A DNA stretch of 64,000 nt from positions 62,001-126,000 of the forward strand of contig JACTVC010000033.1 of the NCBI GenBank assembly GCA_018417955.1. The letters are read 5' to 3'. Made by a program: the position numbers and the translations under genes. Origin of the DNA: Laccaria trichodermophora (lineage: Eukaryota > Basidiomycota > Agaricomycetes > Agaricales > Hydnangiaceae). Below, one piece after another: positions 1 to 9,653 of this stretch (within the stretch, counting starts at the first letter, position 1; each line of letters opens with the position of its first letter). The notes beneath the pieces are model-generated. The model was not told the origin of the DNA, searched no databases, and saw only the letters and a program-made list of their open reading frames with translations.

Positions 1-2118
1 GGATGGAAACACCTGCGTCGGTCAAGGTAGTAGATCGGGCAGCAGCCTGAACAATGATGTTAACTCTCTTAGTAATTTCGTCCATCGTCTTTTGGAGTTG
101 TGGATCGTCGGTTTGGGGCGCCGTTAGGAGAGGTAAATTCAGACCCATTGTTACGTTAGCAATGGGCCTCGACATTGGCGCTGACGGTGTTTGGGTCGTT
201 GAAACCATAGAACCCGCCATTGCTCCCCGGGAGCTCGGAGAACGGCCTTGAGTAGACGAAGAGAGCACCTGATCCGTATCAACGTCCGTAGGCAACGTCG
301 GAAGGTCAGCTGATGGTGAAGCCTTCATTTTTTGGCGCTGTATTGGTGCTCCAGACTGAAGACTTACAGGAGTTCCGGTTGGCAGAGCTTCAATAGTTTG
401 GCGTTCAGCGAAACTCGAGTATGTATTCCCTCGGCTTGTGGGTGCAGGCCGAGGTCCCATTGATACCTTAGGGCGAGCTAATGGGGTTGTCTCTCTCTTT
501 CGAACCTGGGTCCTCCGGACATCGGGCTGGGCTCGGTCAGCGTCATGAAGGCTAAGCGGCGGCGGGCGAGGTCCAATTGGCGAGCCAAGCTTGATTCTTG
601 GAGACGTACCTCCCTCCACGACAGTCTTACCGCGATGCATTACTGGAGGGATCGGCCCAGATAGTCCAGGGTGACGGGGTGACGGAGGAGCTGGGGAGAT
701 AGCTGCGTTGACGCTGTTACGGACACCATTAAATCTATCAGCCAGTCTAGTTTGATCTGTTTTCCGCCCAAGATTGAACTTGACGGTCCCGAGAGCAGAA
801 TCTGACTGTTTGTGCCCACCCTCATTGTTAGCCTCCGCCATTCTGTTCCGAGATGTCTCTTCTCGGTACATGTTGAGCAGAAAGTAAAAAGCCTTTGCAT
901 GAACGCCATGGCCAGCTGGTGCGCAGAGATCACGTATGATGGAGGTACCTTGAGAATCTGTATGACGGCCCCATATGATTCGCAAAGACAACAATAGTTC
1001 TGGGTCAATAAGGTGTGGCGAGGCAATTGGACGCGCGAGAGTACTAGGAGAGGGAGGCATAAGAGGAACAAGAAAATTGCTTGTGCTCGGGGCAGACATG
1101 GAGGACGCTGGTGACTGTGTGAGGAGCCAAGGATGCGACAAGATTTCCGGGATCTGCAGATACGTCAGTGGTGACCGAGGCCAATGAATAAATGCGTAAA
1201 TACCGTGATTCGCTTCTTGACATCTACCACAAGCATCCGTTCGAGCAAATCCTTGGCCAAAGGATCGATCCAAGCCGGCATGTCGAATTTCCCACTCTTG
1301 ACCTTGGAAAGTAAAGTCCGGACGTTCTTGTCATCGAAAGGAAGCCTCCCAGTCAATAGAGCGAACAGAATGACGCCGCAACTCCAGATATCTGTAGCAT
1401 TTCCCTGATATTTCTCGCCATTGACAATTTCAGGGCTGGCATAGTGGGGTGAGCCGCAGCTAGTTTCTAGTTGAAGAGACGGAGGGGCAAAAGCCGCCAT
1501 ACCCCAGTCAGCTATCTTGATTAAGGGCGGAGTGAGCGAAGCGATCAAGATGTTTTCAGGCTTCAAGTCACGGTGAATGATGGAGAAAGTGTGGGCATAA
1601 TTGAGACCGTAGACAATTTGTCGAAAATATTCGAGTGCTTCATTCGGAGGTAGTCGACCTCTATTGACTAGAAAATCAAAAAGTTCCCCGCCTTCCACAT
1701 ATTCGAGAACGAGAAACAGCTCCTTGTCGCCTTCGAAGACATCGTAAATGCGCATGATGTTTGGATGGTTCATAAGCTTCATCATTGTAATTTCTCTGTC
1801 AATACCTAGCCGTAGCTTTTCCGATTTTGCCTTTTGAGTTGCGAGAGAAGCGCGAGAGTTAACCAGAGGAGCTACAGGCAAGATCTTGACGGCGGCGAGT
1901 TGTCCGGTCCTTTTGTGCTTAGCGATTTTAACCCGCCCAGAAGCGCCTTTGCCAACGCATTCGCCCAAGATCCAAGGACCGATATTCTTTGGGTCTGTTG
2001 GCAAGTCAAAGGCACTAGCCCCGCCAGCCGCGGCTTTCTCCTTGTCCCAGCGAGTCCCGAGAGGTGCCGTGTATTTAACAGGAGGAGCACGAGGAGGGCT
2101 GTCGGTCACCAAAGTCAT
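1..2118 (-). CDS. Gin4/Hsl1 (Nim1)-type serine/threonine kinase, 3' part outside the window
   Basis: Protein kinase of the septin/morphogenesis-checkpoint group (Gin4, Kcc4, Hsl1, related to AMPK). The first exon encodes about 300 residues starting MTLVTDSPP. The kinase domain begins near residue 50 and shows the glycine loop GKGASGRV, the lysine in AAVKIL, the catalytic loop HRDLKPEN, CGSPHYASPE before the APE-equivalent, and DIWSCGVIL. The usual DFG is DWG (IADWGMA). An intron at 1154-1203 (50 bases) joins the kinase core to a C-terminal exon that opens with IPEILSHPWL and stays open to base 1, so the protein is cut by the window edge. This tail is Ser/Pro/Arg-rich and low in complexity, as in Hsl1/Gin4. 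Assignment to the Gin4/Hsl1 group rather than Snf1 rests on the motif style and long tail. The kinase call is certain, the subgroup likely. Confidence 0.9.
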
Positions 2119-2291
2119 ATCAGTAGTGTATATAGTATAGTAATGTTAGGGTATAGGCGGAGAGCTCGACCAGCGAGCAGCGAGTGAATAGGTTTAGCAC
2201 AGGGTAGAGAGGTTGAAGCTAAGGAGAGTTGTGACCACTGTGACAAAATATTTGTCGATTCCGATTCGAACTCTGGTCGTCGACGCTCCGT
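2119..2291. promoter_or_regulatory. Short divergent intergenic region between the kinase and PPR genes
   Basis: Only 173 bases separate the two start codons, so both promoters must lie here or overlap the 5' UTRs. A TATA-like run (tatatagtatag) lies at about 2129-2140, close to the kinase start. No other defined element is visible. Confidence 0.4.
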
Positions 2292-4592
2292 ATGCTTGCT
2301 GCCTCACGGCCATTGGTGAACTCGCCATGGGTCTGTGTTGGCTTTCCCCATCTTGTACGAAAGTTAACTTTGCGCGCTAGCGTCAGCCGACGACACACAG
2401 CCGGACACATTGAACTACTAGGAAAACGCTATGTTGGACATGCAGACGCTATTCTCTCTTTTTCAGATCCATACTCCTCTAACAACGAGTGCAGCACACC
2501 AAGCAAACTTCATGTCGGCACGGAAAGCCAGGCTTCTGTGTTTGAAGAGGCGTCGGAAGATTATACCGCAGTGATGGTCGAATCCAAACCTCTCCCACCC
2601 TCCATCCTCGAGCTGGTTAAAACGACCCTGCCGAGGGTCTTACCAGAACCTGTGGCTGACGATCCGTCAGTTTTCGAAGAACCCGATTCCGACTATATCA
2701 CCTACGCACCTGCGGAGCAGGCTGCATACTCTTCCACGCTCGCACTTGCTCAGCTTGTAACCGACCACAGGTACGAAGAGGCATACTCCTTGTTTGTGGA
2801 ACTCCGTGATCTTGGTATTATTATCGCCCCTTCTTCCGTTTACGAGCAAGCAGCTTTGGCGTCCCTTCGCCTTCCTGAAGCATCCGTCAGTCGTTTTGCT
2901 GATTGGTTTTCACTTATACCCCCTGCCCATCTCGCTGTTTCCCCTCGTAGATTCGAGGAAGCGCGTCGTGTTATTCTACAAACACCCGTTACCAATCTTT
3001 CTCTCGTCACCAGCATGGCGTTGATACTTGCTTCCAAGGGATACGCAGACGTGATTAGCATACACGCCGTGCCTCTTATGATACGATATGCATCTCCGGA
3101 GATGAGCCTCCAGTTTTTGGATGACTTTATGCAGGCACATCGATCGTACTGGAACGGTCACCGGCCACAAGACGCCCCATATATGGTGAAGAAGACATTC
3201 ACCAATGTCCGCGGAATTGCTGTGCGCACCCTTGCATTTTCAAGGCGACTGGAAGAGGCCGTTGCATTGCTGCCAGATTCTCGCAATAGCACCTTCGGCC
3301 TTACCAGATATACATATGATGTCCTCCTCCGTGGTCTTCGAACAACAAGGGAGTTCAAGGTTAAGCAACATATACCCCTTGTAATGACTCTCCGTAATCA
3401 AGAGTCTACATCCGTTCTTGCTCCGCACCACACCTCTGGGGAGTTTCAGGCTATAAGGGAACCAACCAGTGGCGATTTACTCGCAGAAAATGCTGGAATG
3501 ATGTCGGAAATAACATTCCCAACTCCCATACATGTCAGCGACAACCTCGCAGAGACTCTGAGGTACCTAAAGAATGGTCTATCCTCTAATACCGACATCC
3601 CCCACCCATACACTATGGTCAATTTCTTCGCAGAATATCGGTTTACGGGCAGGTCCCGCGCCTTGGCGTTACTCCTGCAAAGATCCATCCGTTCCAGTTA
3701 CGCAAGCACTTCTGCATTTCTGTTGGCCGAAATGCTATACTACCGGAAACTCAAACAACACAGCCTTGTCATCCAGACCTTCGTGGATCATTTTTTTCTC
3801 TCTGGTGTCCCAAGAGACGATGTCCTCACATGTTACAACCGGGTGAAGCATCAACAAGCAGAATTCGGTAACCCAGATCATGTATCAACTGAGGAAGAAG
3901 AAGAGGCGCCTCCCCATCGGGTATGCGAATACGGAAATGGTATTGTCCTCCCTCGAGGAAAACTCTGGCCTTCCGCCCAACATTGCAATCTCATCTGGCA
4001 TTCCCTTGTCGATATCGCGCCGGATAATGCTACAGTTGAACGCCTCTACCACAGACTTCTCCAAGTAGCAGCTGGTGACCATTCCGCTGAGCCTGATGGC
4101 TTGCCATTGGTTACGTTTGTCAAGGTCACGACATCGTCCGGAGCGTTCACTCCGTTCATAAAGCGACTGATGTTTGCATCAGGCGCCAGCAGAGGCGCTG
4201 AGATCGTCAGTAATATGCTGAGTCTTGGCCTTCGGCCCAACGTATATCATTTTACGGAGCTTGCAGGAACTTATGCACGCATGGGCGATGTAGAGCGTGC
4301 TTTTTTCGTCTTGGATCAAATGGAGAATCAGTCCGGGAATCAGACCAAGGACGGGATGGCGAACAGTGCGACGACGGAAGAACAGGACATCATATTCCCT
4401 CCCCCTGATCTAATCATGTACATTTCCCTCATGCGAGGGTTCATCATCGCTCGAAATCTGGATGGTGCTCTAGAGGTTGACCGAAGATTGCGATTAGTTC
4501 ATGAGCACGTTCTTGGTCAGAATGAGTATCTTGACAGGGTTTACGCCGACCTGGAGCCGTTAAAGGAGGAAGTTGCTAGGGTACGTTTTTGA
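2292..4592 (+). CDS. Pentatricopeptide-repeat-like mitochondrial protein
   Basis: A 766-residue open frame. The N-terminus (about 35 residues) is rich in Arg and Ser and almost free of acidic residues, as expected of a mitochondrial targeting peptide. The rest is helical. PPR-like units are visible in the middle (around TYDVLLRGLRTTREF) and clearly near the C-terminus (around NVYHFTELAGTYARMG and LIMYISLMRGFIIARN). PPR proteins bind organellar RNA and act in its processing, stability or translation; the target here cannot be told. The frame may be spliced at its end: GTACGT at 4581 with an AG at 4635-4636 gives a 56-base intron and a stop at 4646-4648, changing only the last few residues. No yeast name can be given with confidence. 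Confidence 0.75.
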   Translation: MLAASRPLVNSPWVCVGFPHLVRKLTLRASVSRRHTAGHIELLGKRYVGHADAILSFSDPYSSNNECSTPSKLHVGTESQASVFEEASEDYTAVMVESKPLPPSILELVKTTLPRVLPEPVADDPSVFEEPDSDYITYAPAEQAAYSSTLALAQLVTDHRYEEAYSLFVELRDLGIIIAPSSVYEQAALASLRLPEASVSRFADWFSLIPPAHLAVSPRRFEEARRVILQTPVTNLSLVTSMALILASKGYADVISIHAVPLMIRYASPEMSLQFLDDFMQAHRSYWNGHRPQDAPYMVKKTFTNVRGIAVRTLAFSRRLEEAVALLPDSRNSTFGLTRYTYDVLLRGLRTTREFKVKQHIPLVMTLRNQESTSVLAPHHTSGEFQAIREPTSGDLLAENAGMMSEITFPTPIHVSDNLAETLRYLKNGLSSNTDIPHPYTMVNFFAEYRFTGRSRALALLLQRSIRSSYASTSAFLLAEMLYYRKLKQHSLVIQTFVDHFFLSGVPRDDVLTCYNRVKHQQAEFGNPDHVSTEEEEEAPPHRVCEYGNGIVLPRGKLWPSAQHCNLIWHSLVDIAPDNATVERLYHRLLQVAAGDHSAEPDGLPLVTFVKVTTSSGAFTPFIKRLMFASGASRGAEIVSNMLSLGLRPNVYHFTELAGTYARMGDVERAFFVLDQMENQSGNQTKDGMANSATTEEQDIIFPPPDLIMYISLMRGFIIARNLDGALEVDRRLRLVHEHVLGQNEYLDRVYADLEPLKEEVARVRF

Positions 4593-4648
4593 TACATCAC
4601 TGCGAGCTGAACCTAACAGCATGTCCCCCTTCTCAGACTTCACCATAA

Positions 4649-5085
4649 CCTTGGGAGACAACTGAAATGTGTCCATTTTGACCCTAAAGGGGTCTGACTC
4701 CCCCCTCCCTCCCATATAGGTGGAGTGCCATTCGGACCGGAGTGAAGTGCTGGTACCTATGCCTCGTACGCCTCAAAATCGCATATGGATGATCCTGAGA
4801 TCACAGATGGCATACCATCTATCTCCAGCGGCACTAACGTGGCTGCATCGCACAGATCATATCTGCTTCTTCACATACTAGATTGGGCGCTAGTCGGAAC
4901 CGCTACAAACTTCCGGTCTAGTGTTACATAAAGCTACCAATTATATTCACACGGGAGTAAGGAGATTTCTAAAATAATCCTGTAGACTTATGTACACAAC
5001 ACAGTGGCCCAATGCCGATGTAGCTCGCTATCTACACATATGACCAGGTGATAACACTTTCGCCCCACATGCAGGCGAAGGATAT
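4649..5085. other. Convergent intergenic region, no gene seen
   Basis: Lies between the 3' ends of the PPR gene and the TFIIE alpha gene. No frame with coding character was found. It should hold the two 3' UTRs and poly(A) sites. Confidence 0.5.
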
Positions 5086-6960
5086 TCAAGAACACGCCTG
5101 TAAAACCTCAAAGAACGCCGTGTACTCATCTGGCGTCATCAGATCATGGTCTTCTTCCGTGACCTGCGAATATGGCTTCGGGAGACCGTTCACTGGAAGA
5201 TGGAAGGTGAGCGAAAGGAATAGCAGATAGGAGAGGACAAAAAGGCAGACCATTGACCATAGGGTCTTCCTCGCCTTCGAAGGGCGGTGGAACCTCCTCA
5301 ACCATAATAGCATCTTGCTCTATCTCAATCCCACCATCTGGTGTAAACCCATTGACCATCCCATAGTCATATACCGGCAGCGCATCCATTTTTGCTACCT
5401 TGACTTTTACCGAGCCCACATCTTCTCTTGATCGCGACCGTTTCCGATAGTCGTTGAGTGAGTCTAGGTACTCAAGATTCGGTTTCCGATCTTCCTCTTC
5501 GTCGTTGGGGAAATCACCAAAATCGGAACTACCAGGGGCACTGAGACCAGTGGGGGTAGCTTGTGCGGATGGAGCCGCTGAGGCTGCCAACGACGCATAA
5601 TATTGGTCATATACTGTAAAGCGGACACATCATGACGAGTTAAATCAGCTTGGAAATGAGCCGATAACGTACAATCCGACTCTGGATTAATAACTGGCTT
5701 GACGTCCTCTACGAGGTTCACAACTTGCTGCTGTGGCACCTGTCGTCCAGCAACGCCCAACCCCCTCAGCATGTCGTCGTTTGATAACTTGTCCTCCGTC
5801 CGAGCATTCTCCTGCACACCTAGCGCCGTCAGATCCCCCGTAATCGTGCTCCTCAAATGCCATGCTGGGAGTGCATTCTGCTGCCTCTTCAAATCTGCTT
5901 CGGCATCCCTTTCATGCTTTCGTGTGATCTCGTCCTTATCCATAGCCATCATGACCCTAATCCCAGCATCTTCCTGTTGCTTTGAATCTGACCCGGCAAC
6001 CTTGAGGTCTGAGCCCGTCTGAGCTGCTTTTTGTTTGTCGGCGTCACTCGGGTTGTTCTTCACCCACGCTGCCACGTCGAATCTGGTAGTCAGTGATTAT
6101 GAGAATTGAAAGAAAAAGCGAGAAGATTTTTTTTTGACGCACGCAGGTAAGACCATTGCCTCACTTTTCTGCAGGCCCTCACGGATAAATCTCATTTGGT
6201 GGTTAAACCGCTGCATCCTGTCTTTGCTCCCTTGTACGCTCTCCGCATTCTCGTTATCAACCACCTCTGCATGACAGATCTCACATATCAAGATGCCGAG
6301 ATTGAAGTCCATGAGCTTGTCGACTTCGAGGGGCGCGTAGGACTGTTTGCATTGGGTACAAATGTAACCTTTGTTATCAAGTTCCTGCAGTAGTTTGTGA
6401 GTGAACGTCGAATGAAAAGGAATTATAAGAAAGAATCGAGATACATTGCGCAGCGAGGAATCAATTTTGTGTCGCATCGTCGCAATTCGCCACTTGACAA
6501 CATTGCAAAAATGTTCGTAGTCGATGTAATAGTATTGCTTTCCGACTGACCGCTGAGCACCTTCCTTCAGCTCGTTTTGCCGATATCTGGACGAGCATAA
6601 AAAGGTGAGCATGAGAACAAAGGAAGAGCTTACATTTTGACCAAACAGTCGTTGTGCAATACGGCGATGATCTTGTTCAGCTCCTTTGGCTGGAGTCCCA
6701 TTCTCCCTGCCAGATCATCGTCTTTGAGGCTACGCAACAGCAACCAATCGTCAGGCGTCAGACGTCAACGAAAATGAGGCAAACAGGCAAGGTAACACAG
6801 AAGGAAGCATGCAAAAAGTGTGCTGCTAGCACAGTGCAAATACTTACACCGGATGGCGTGCAAGCTGGTCCAGAATGATCGTGAACTTTGCCTCGTAGAA
6901 GGCCCTGGAGACGTGTTGGACGAGAAGGCGAAGTGTCTCTTGGTCCTCCTTGGTGGCCAT
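5086..6960 (-). CDS. TFA1: Transcription initiation factor IIE, alpha subunit
   Basis: Large subunit of TFIIE, which recruits TFIIH to the RNA polymerase II pre-initiation complex in the nucleus. Exon 1 starts MATKEDQETL at 6960 and reads through LDQLARHP. After an intron ending near 6732 it continues KDDDLAGRMGLQPKELNKII, the TFIIE winged helix. Further exons carry KQYYYIDYEHF and a C4 zinc ribbon (CTQC then CEIC) around 6260-6370. The C-terminal half is charged, with an acidic DFGDFPNDEEED stretch and a final MTPDEYTAFFEVLQ segment before the stop at 5086. At least five introns are needed. Order of domains and sequence fit fungal Tfa1 closely. Confidence 0.93.
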
Positions 6961-7130
6961 CAGCCGTGTGTGCGATCCTAGGCCCTAAGGCCGTCACTAG
7001 AGTGGGCCGACAGCAGGTAGTATTTCCTGAACTGGGGCAGTTAGAAGTGCGGTGGTGGCGGTATGAAAACAAAGTGGAGAAAAATATTGCTGTGTGGTCA
7101 TATTGGTACAAGTAATACTTTATTCAAACA

Positions 7131-8246
7131 CTACTTTGCTACATCTTCCTTCAAACCGTCAATGAGCCCTTTTGCAATGGAAAGATTGACGGCTTTTTCT
7201 TGAAATGCCACCCTATCTCTGAACCATTCTATCCAGTGCTCGGCTCGTACCCCATCCTCATTCTGGTCCAACAACCCAGTTGATATGTCCACGACGTCTG
7301 GGCGACCTGCATGCCACCAAACAACAAACGCACCACACGTTCCACAATACTCTCGATACCGCCCGGGGCTGGATTGATACTGTTTGAGTCCAGGTTGCCG
7401 ATTCTCTTCATGAAAGTAGTCGACTACTTCATTTGTCCCAATTTCATGCATATTTGCTCGCGAGACAAATGCAATACTCTGAATGTCGCATCCCCCAGCC
7501 AACCTGCAATAGTGACATACGCAGTGAGCACCCAAGTACTTGGCTGGCTCTCCTGGAACGGTTGACTCTCGCAGCCACCACTTGTCGTCTGTTGGATTCC
7601 GAAGCTTTGCCAAATGGGTTACATCCATTGGATAAATAAAGTCGGGGTAGGGCGCGTGGGGAATATAGGAGAGCTCAGTCGGGCGACTGAACTTGAATGC
7701 TATTGTTCCGCAGTGACAGTGTGCCGTTAGTTCGCCCTGTGGTGAGGACAGCTTTTCGGAGCGCCACCCCATTGGTACAAGCTCACTACCAACACCTTTG
7801 GAGTACCTGGGAAGCTTGACTCCATCAATTTCCTTTATTATGTTGGCCAGACCACCATCCAGAGTGTCAGCAACAAAGGTATGGGAGTCGATTTTTATGA
7901 TACCATCTACCCTGTCAAGCGCACCGCCAGAGACAGCCCAACGTTGAGGACCACTGGTATAACGGACAAGCAGGTGTGCGGAACAGAGAGGGCAGAAGTA
8001 GCGGGTTTCTGTGGGCGTCGGTTTATATGCTGTGAAACGCTGCAGATTGGCCGCGTGGTCGGCAACACTGTCCAACGGTTTGCCGACGATTGGGACGACG
8101 TAAAAGGCCATTTTTCCAGTCACATGTCTACACTTGTTGCAGTGACAGAGAGTGCAGGAGATTGGCAGAGAATCAGTACGAAAGGCGACGCGCAATGCGC
8201 CGTTGCCACAATGGCAATTGACTTTGACGTAGGTTACGGTTACGGA
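7131..8246 (-). CDS. Tandem GFA/CENP-V-domain protein
   Basis: A single-exon frame of 371 residues from the chosen Met (MSVTVTYVKV); an in-frame Met at 8300 would add 18 residues but lies only about 30 bases from the neighbouring Dam1 stop. Two copies of the GFA (glutathione-dependent formaldehyde-activating enzyme-like, also called CENP-V or DUF636) zinc fold are present. The N-terminal copy has CHCG, CTLCHCNKC and CPLC. The C-terminal copy has CHCG, CVCHYC and CGTC. Both cysteine sets look complete, so both zinc sites should form. Members bind zinc and are thought to act on small thiol or aldehyde substrates; the true reaction of most fungal members is unknown. Same strand as Dam1, with almost no spacer. 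Confidence 0.85.
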   Translation of the reverse strand, partial: SVTVTYVKVNCHCGNGALRVAFRTDSLPISCTLCHCNKCRHVTGKMAFYVVPIVGKPLDSVADHAANLQRFTAYKPTPTETRYFCPLCSAHLLVRYTSGPQRWAVSGGALDRVDGIIKIDSHTFVADTLDGGLANIIKEIDGVKLPRYSKGVGSELVPMGWRSEKLSSPQGELTAHCHCGTIAFKFSRPTELSYIPHAPYPDFIYPMDVTHLAKLRNPTDDKWWLRESTVPGEPAKYLGAHCVCHYCRLAGGCDIQSIAFVSRANMHEIGTNEVVDYFHEENRQPGLKQYQSSPGRYREYCGTCGAFVVWWHAGRPDVVDISTGLLDQNEDGVRAEHWIEWFRDRVAFQEKAVNLSIAKGLIDGLKEDVAK

Positions 8247-8328
8247 CATGGGGATGTAGTACACAATCGAAAAGCGGTTATAACTCCTCAAGTGAGACAC
8301 GATGAAACTGATTACAGAGACTATATAT

Positions 8329-9495
8329 TTACGGAATACCTTGCCAGTGGTATAATACCGTGCCCTGTAACAACCGTCTTAGATTGTGTAGAGTTGCAAA
8401 AAAAAAATTGATATGCACCGTGTTGTTCTCCTTCTGAACAGCCTTTCTGTTGACAAGCGCAATTAGACATTTGTTGACTCTGGCTTGACTGAGGTCTGGG
8501 GGTTTGATCAGGTCAGTCACTGACAGATGAAACGATTGAGTTATCTCGTTGTGTGTGAATGTAGCAGAAGAGGACCGACATTTCACGGTATTGCCAGGCG
8601 CGTTCATTAAGCCTTCAATAACACCTTCCATGTTGCGGCGTAAATTCTGTCGACATATGAAGATGCGTCTTGGGAGAGTAAGCGAAAAAAAAAACACACC
8701 GGATCACTACCGCGAAATTCGAGTGGCAGGCAGGATATGATCCTCTCTATCTCAATCTGAACGAAAATAAAGCAAATATTTTTGCAATGAAACGATCCAA
8801 CACGCACGCTTCTTTCCTTCTTCTCTTTGGCGGTTAGTTTGGGTTTGGCGCCTTTTTTCTTCGGTGCTCCACCTGACTTGTTACCCGATGCTGATGAAAG
8901 AGCCGTTGCTGTGGTAGTGTTGCCTGCATATGTCAAATCGGCTTCGGTGGTTTCTGACAATGCTGTCTTATCGGCCAACGTTTGCGCCTCTCGTTCGCGA
9001 TTTATCGCCTCGGTTTTGGCCTTGAGAGCTTCCATGGCGGCCAGCGCTTCTTCCTCTGAAACAAAGATGAAATGAGTGGTGAGAGATTTGATGAGTTACA
9101 CCCATACCTGCGCGCCTCTTTGCTAAGAGATACGACGCGTCCGTTGGGGCCTATGCCACCACCATACATGACCCTGGCTGAGCTCCTCGATCAAGACGTG
9201 ATTCAAAGGAGCAGCACACCTGGGGCCAATCGGTCGTCAGCGCGTTCATATTCATGACGTATAGCCAACTCGCAAAGGACTCATTAAAGGTCCCAAGCGC
9301 GTCGCTCAGGTTCTTCATGCCTTCCATGTTGGTTTGCAGAGCCTCTGTCTCGTCAACAAATTCCGACATTGCTGGTTCGAGAAACCCAAGGCCATGAGGA
9401 GCATCTGGGTAAGCACCAGAACGAGAGAGCGCAAAAAGAGAGCCCTGCGATACCCGTCGTAATGGTGTGCGATGTGGAGTTTGCGAAGAATACAT
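8329..9495 (-). CDS. DAM1: DASH complex subunit Dam1 with winged-helix-like C-terminus
   Basis: Dam1 is the microtubule-contacting subunit of the fungal DASH/Dam1 ring that couples kinetochores to spindle ends. Exon 1 (from 9495) holds the conserved core: LGFLEPAMSEFVDETEAL and SDALGTFNESFASWLYVM. Spliced exons then give APTDASYLLAKRRAEEE, a coiled coil (AMEALKAKTEAINRERE), a Lys-rich linker, IEIERIISCLPLEFRGSDP and NLRRNMEGVIEGLM. The last two exons give DLIKPPDLSQARVNKCLIAL and VLYHWQGIP to the stop at 8329. About 250 residues and five introns. One inferred intron uses a GTCGGT donor, which is unusual. Yeast Dam1 lacks this C-terminal helix-turn-helix-like part. The Dam1 call rests on the N-terminal core. 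Confidence 0.85.
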
Positions 9496-9653
9496 TTATG
9501 GGTCCCAGGTCACATGTTGCACGTTCGCACTACAGATTGACAAAACATATACTCAAGAAATATATATATGATACGAATATGCGAGGGACAACGTGGGTAC
9601 AGAGACGTAGGTAGGGCAATCAAGATAATAAAGATAGAATTGTGGTACGAAGG

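Noticed and set aside
640..1071. 143-codon minus-strand frame
   Set aside because: Out of frame with the kinase C-terminal exon, which reads open and coding-like through the same bases to the window edge.
7881..8411. 176-codon plus-strand frame
   Set aside because: Antisense to the GFA gene, with no family features; the opposite frame has clear zinc-fold cysteines.
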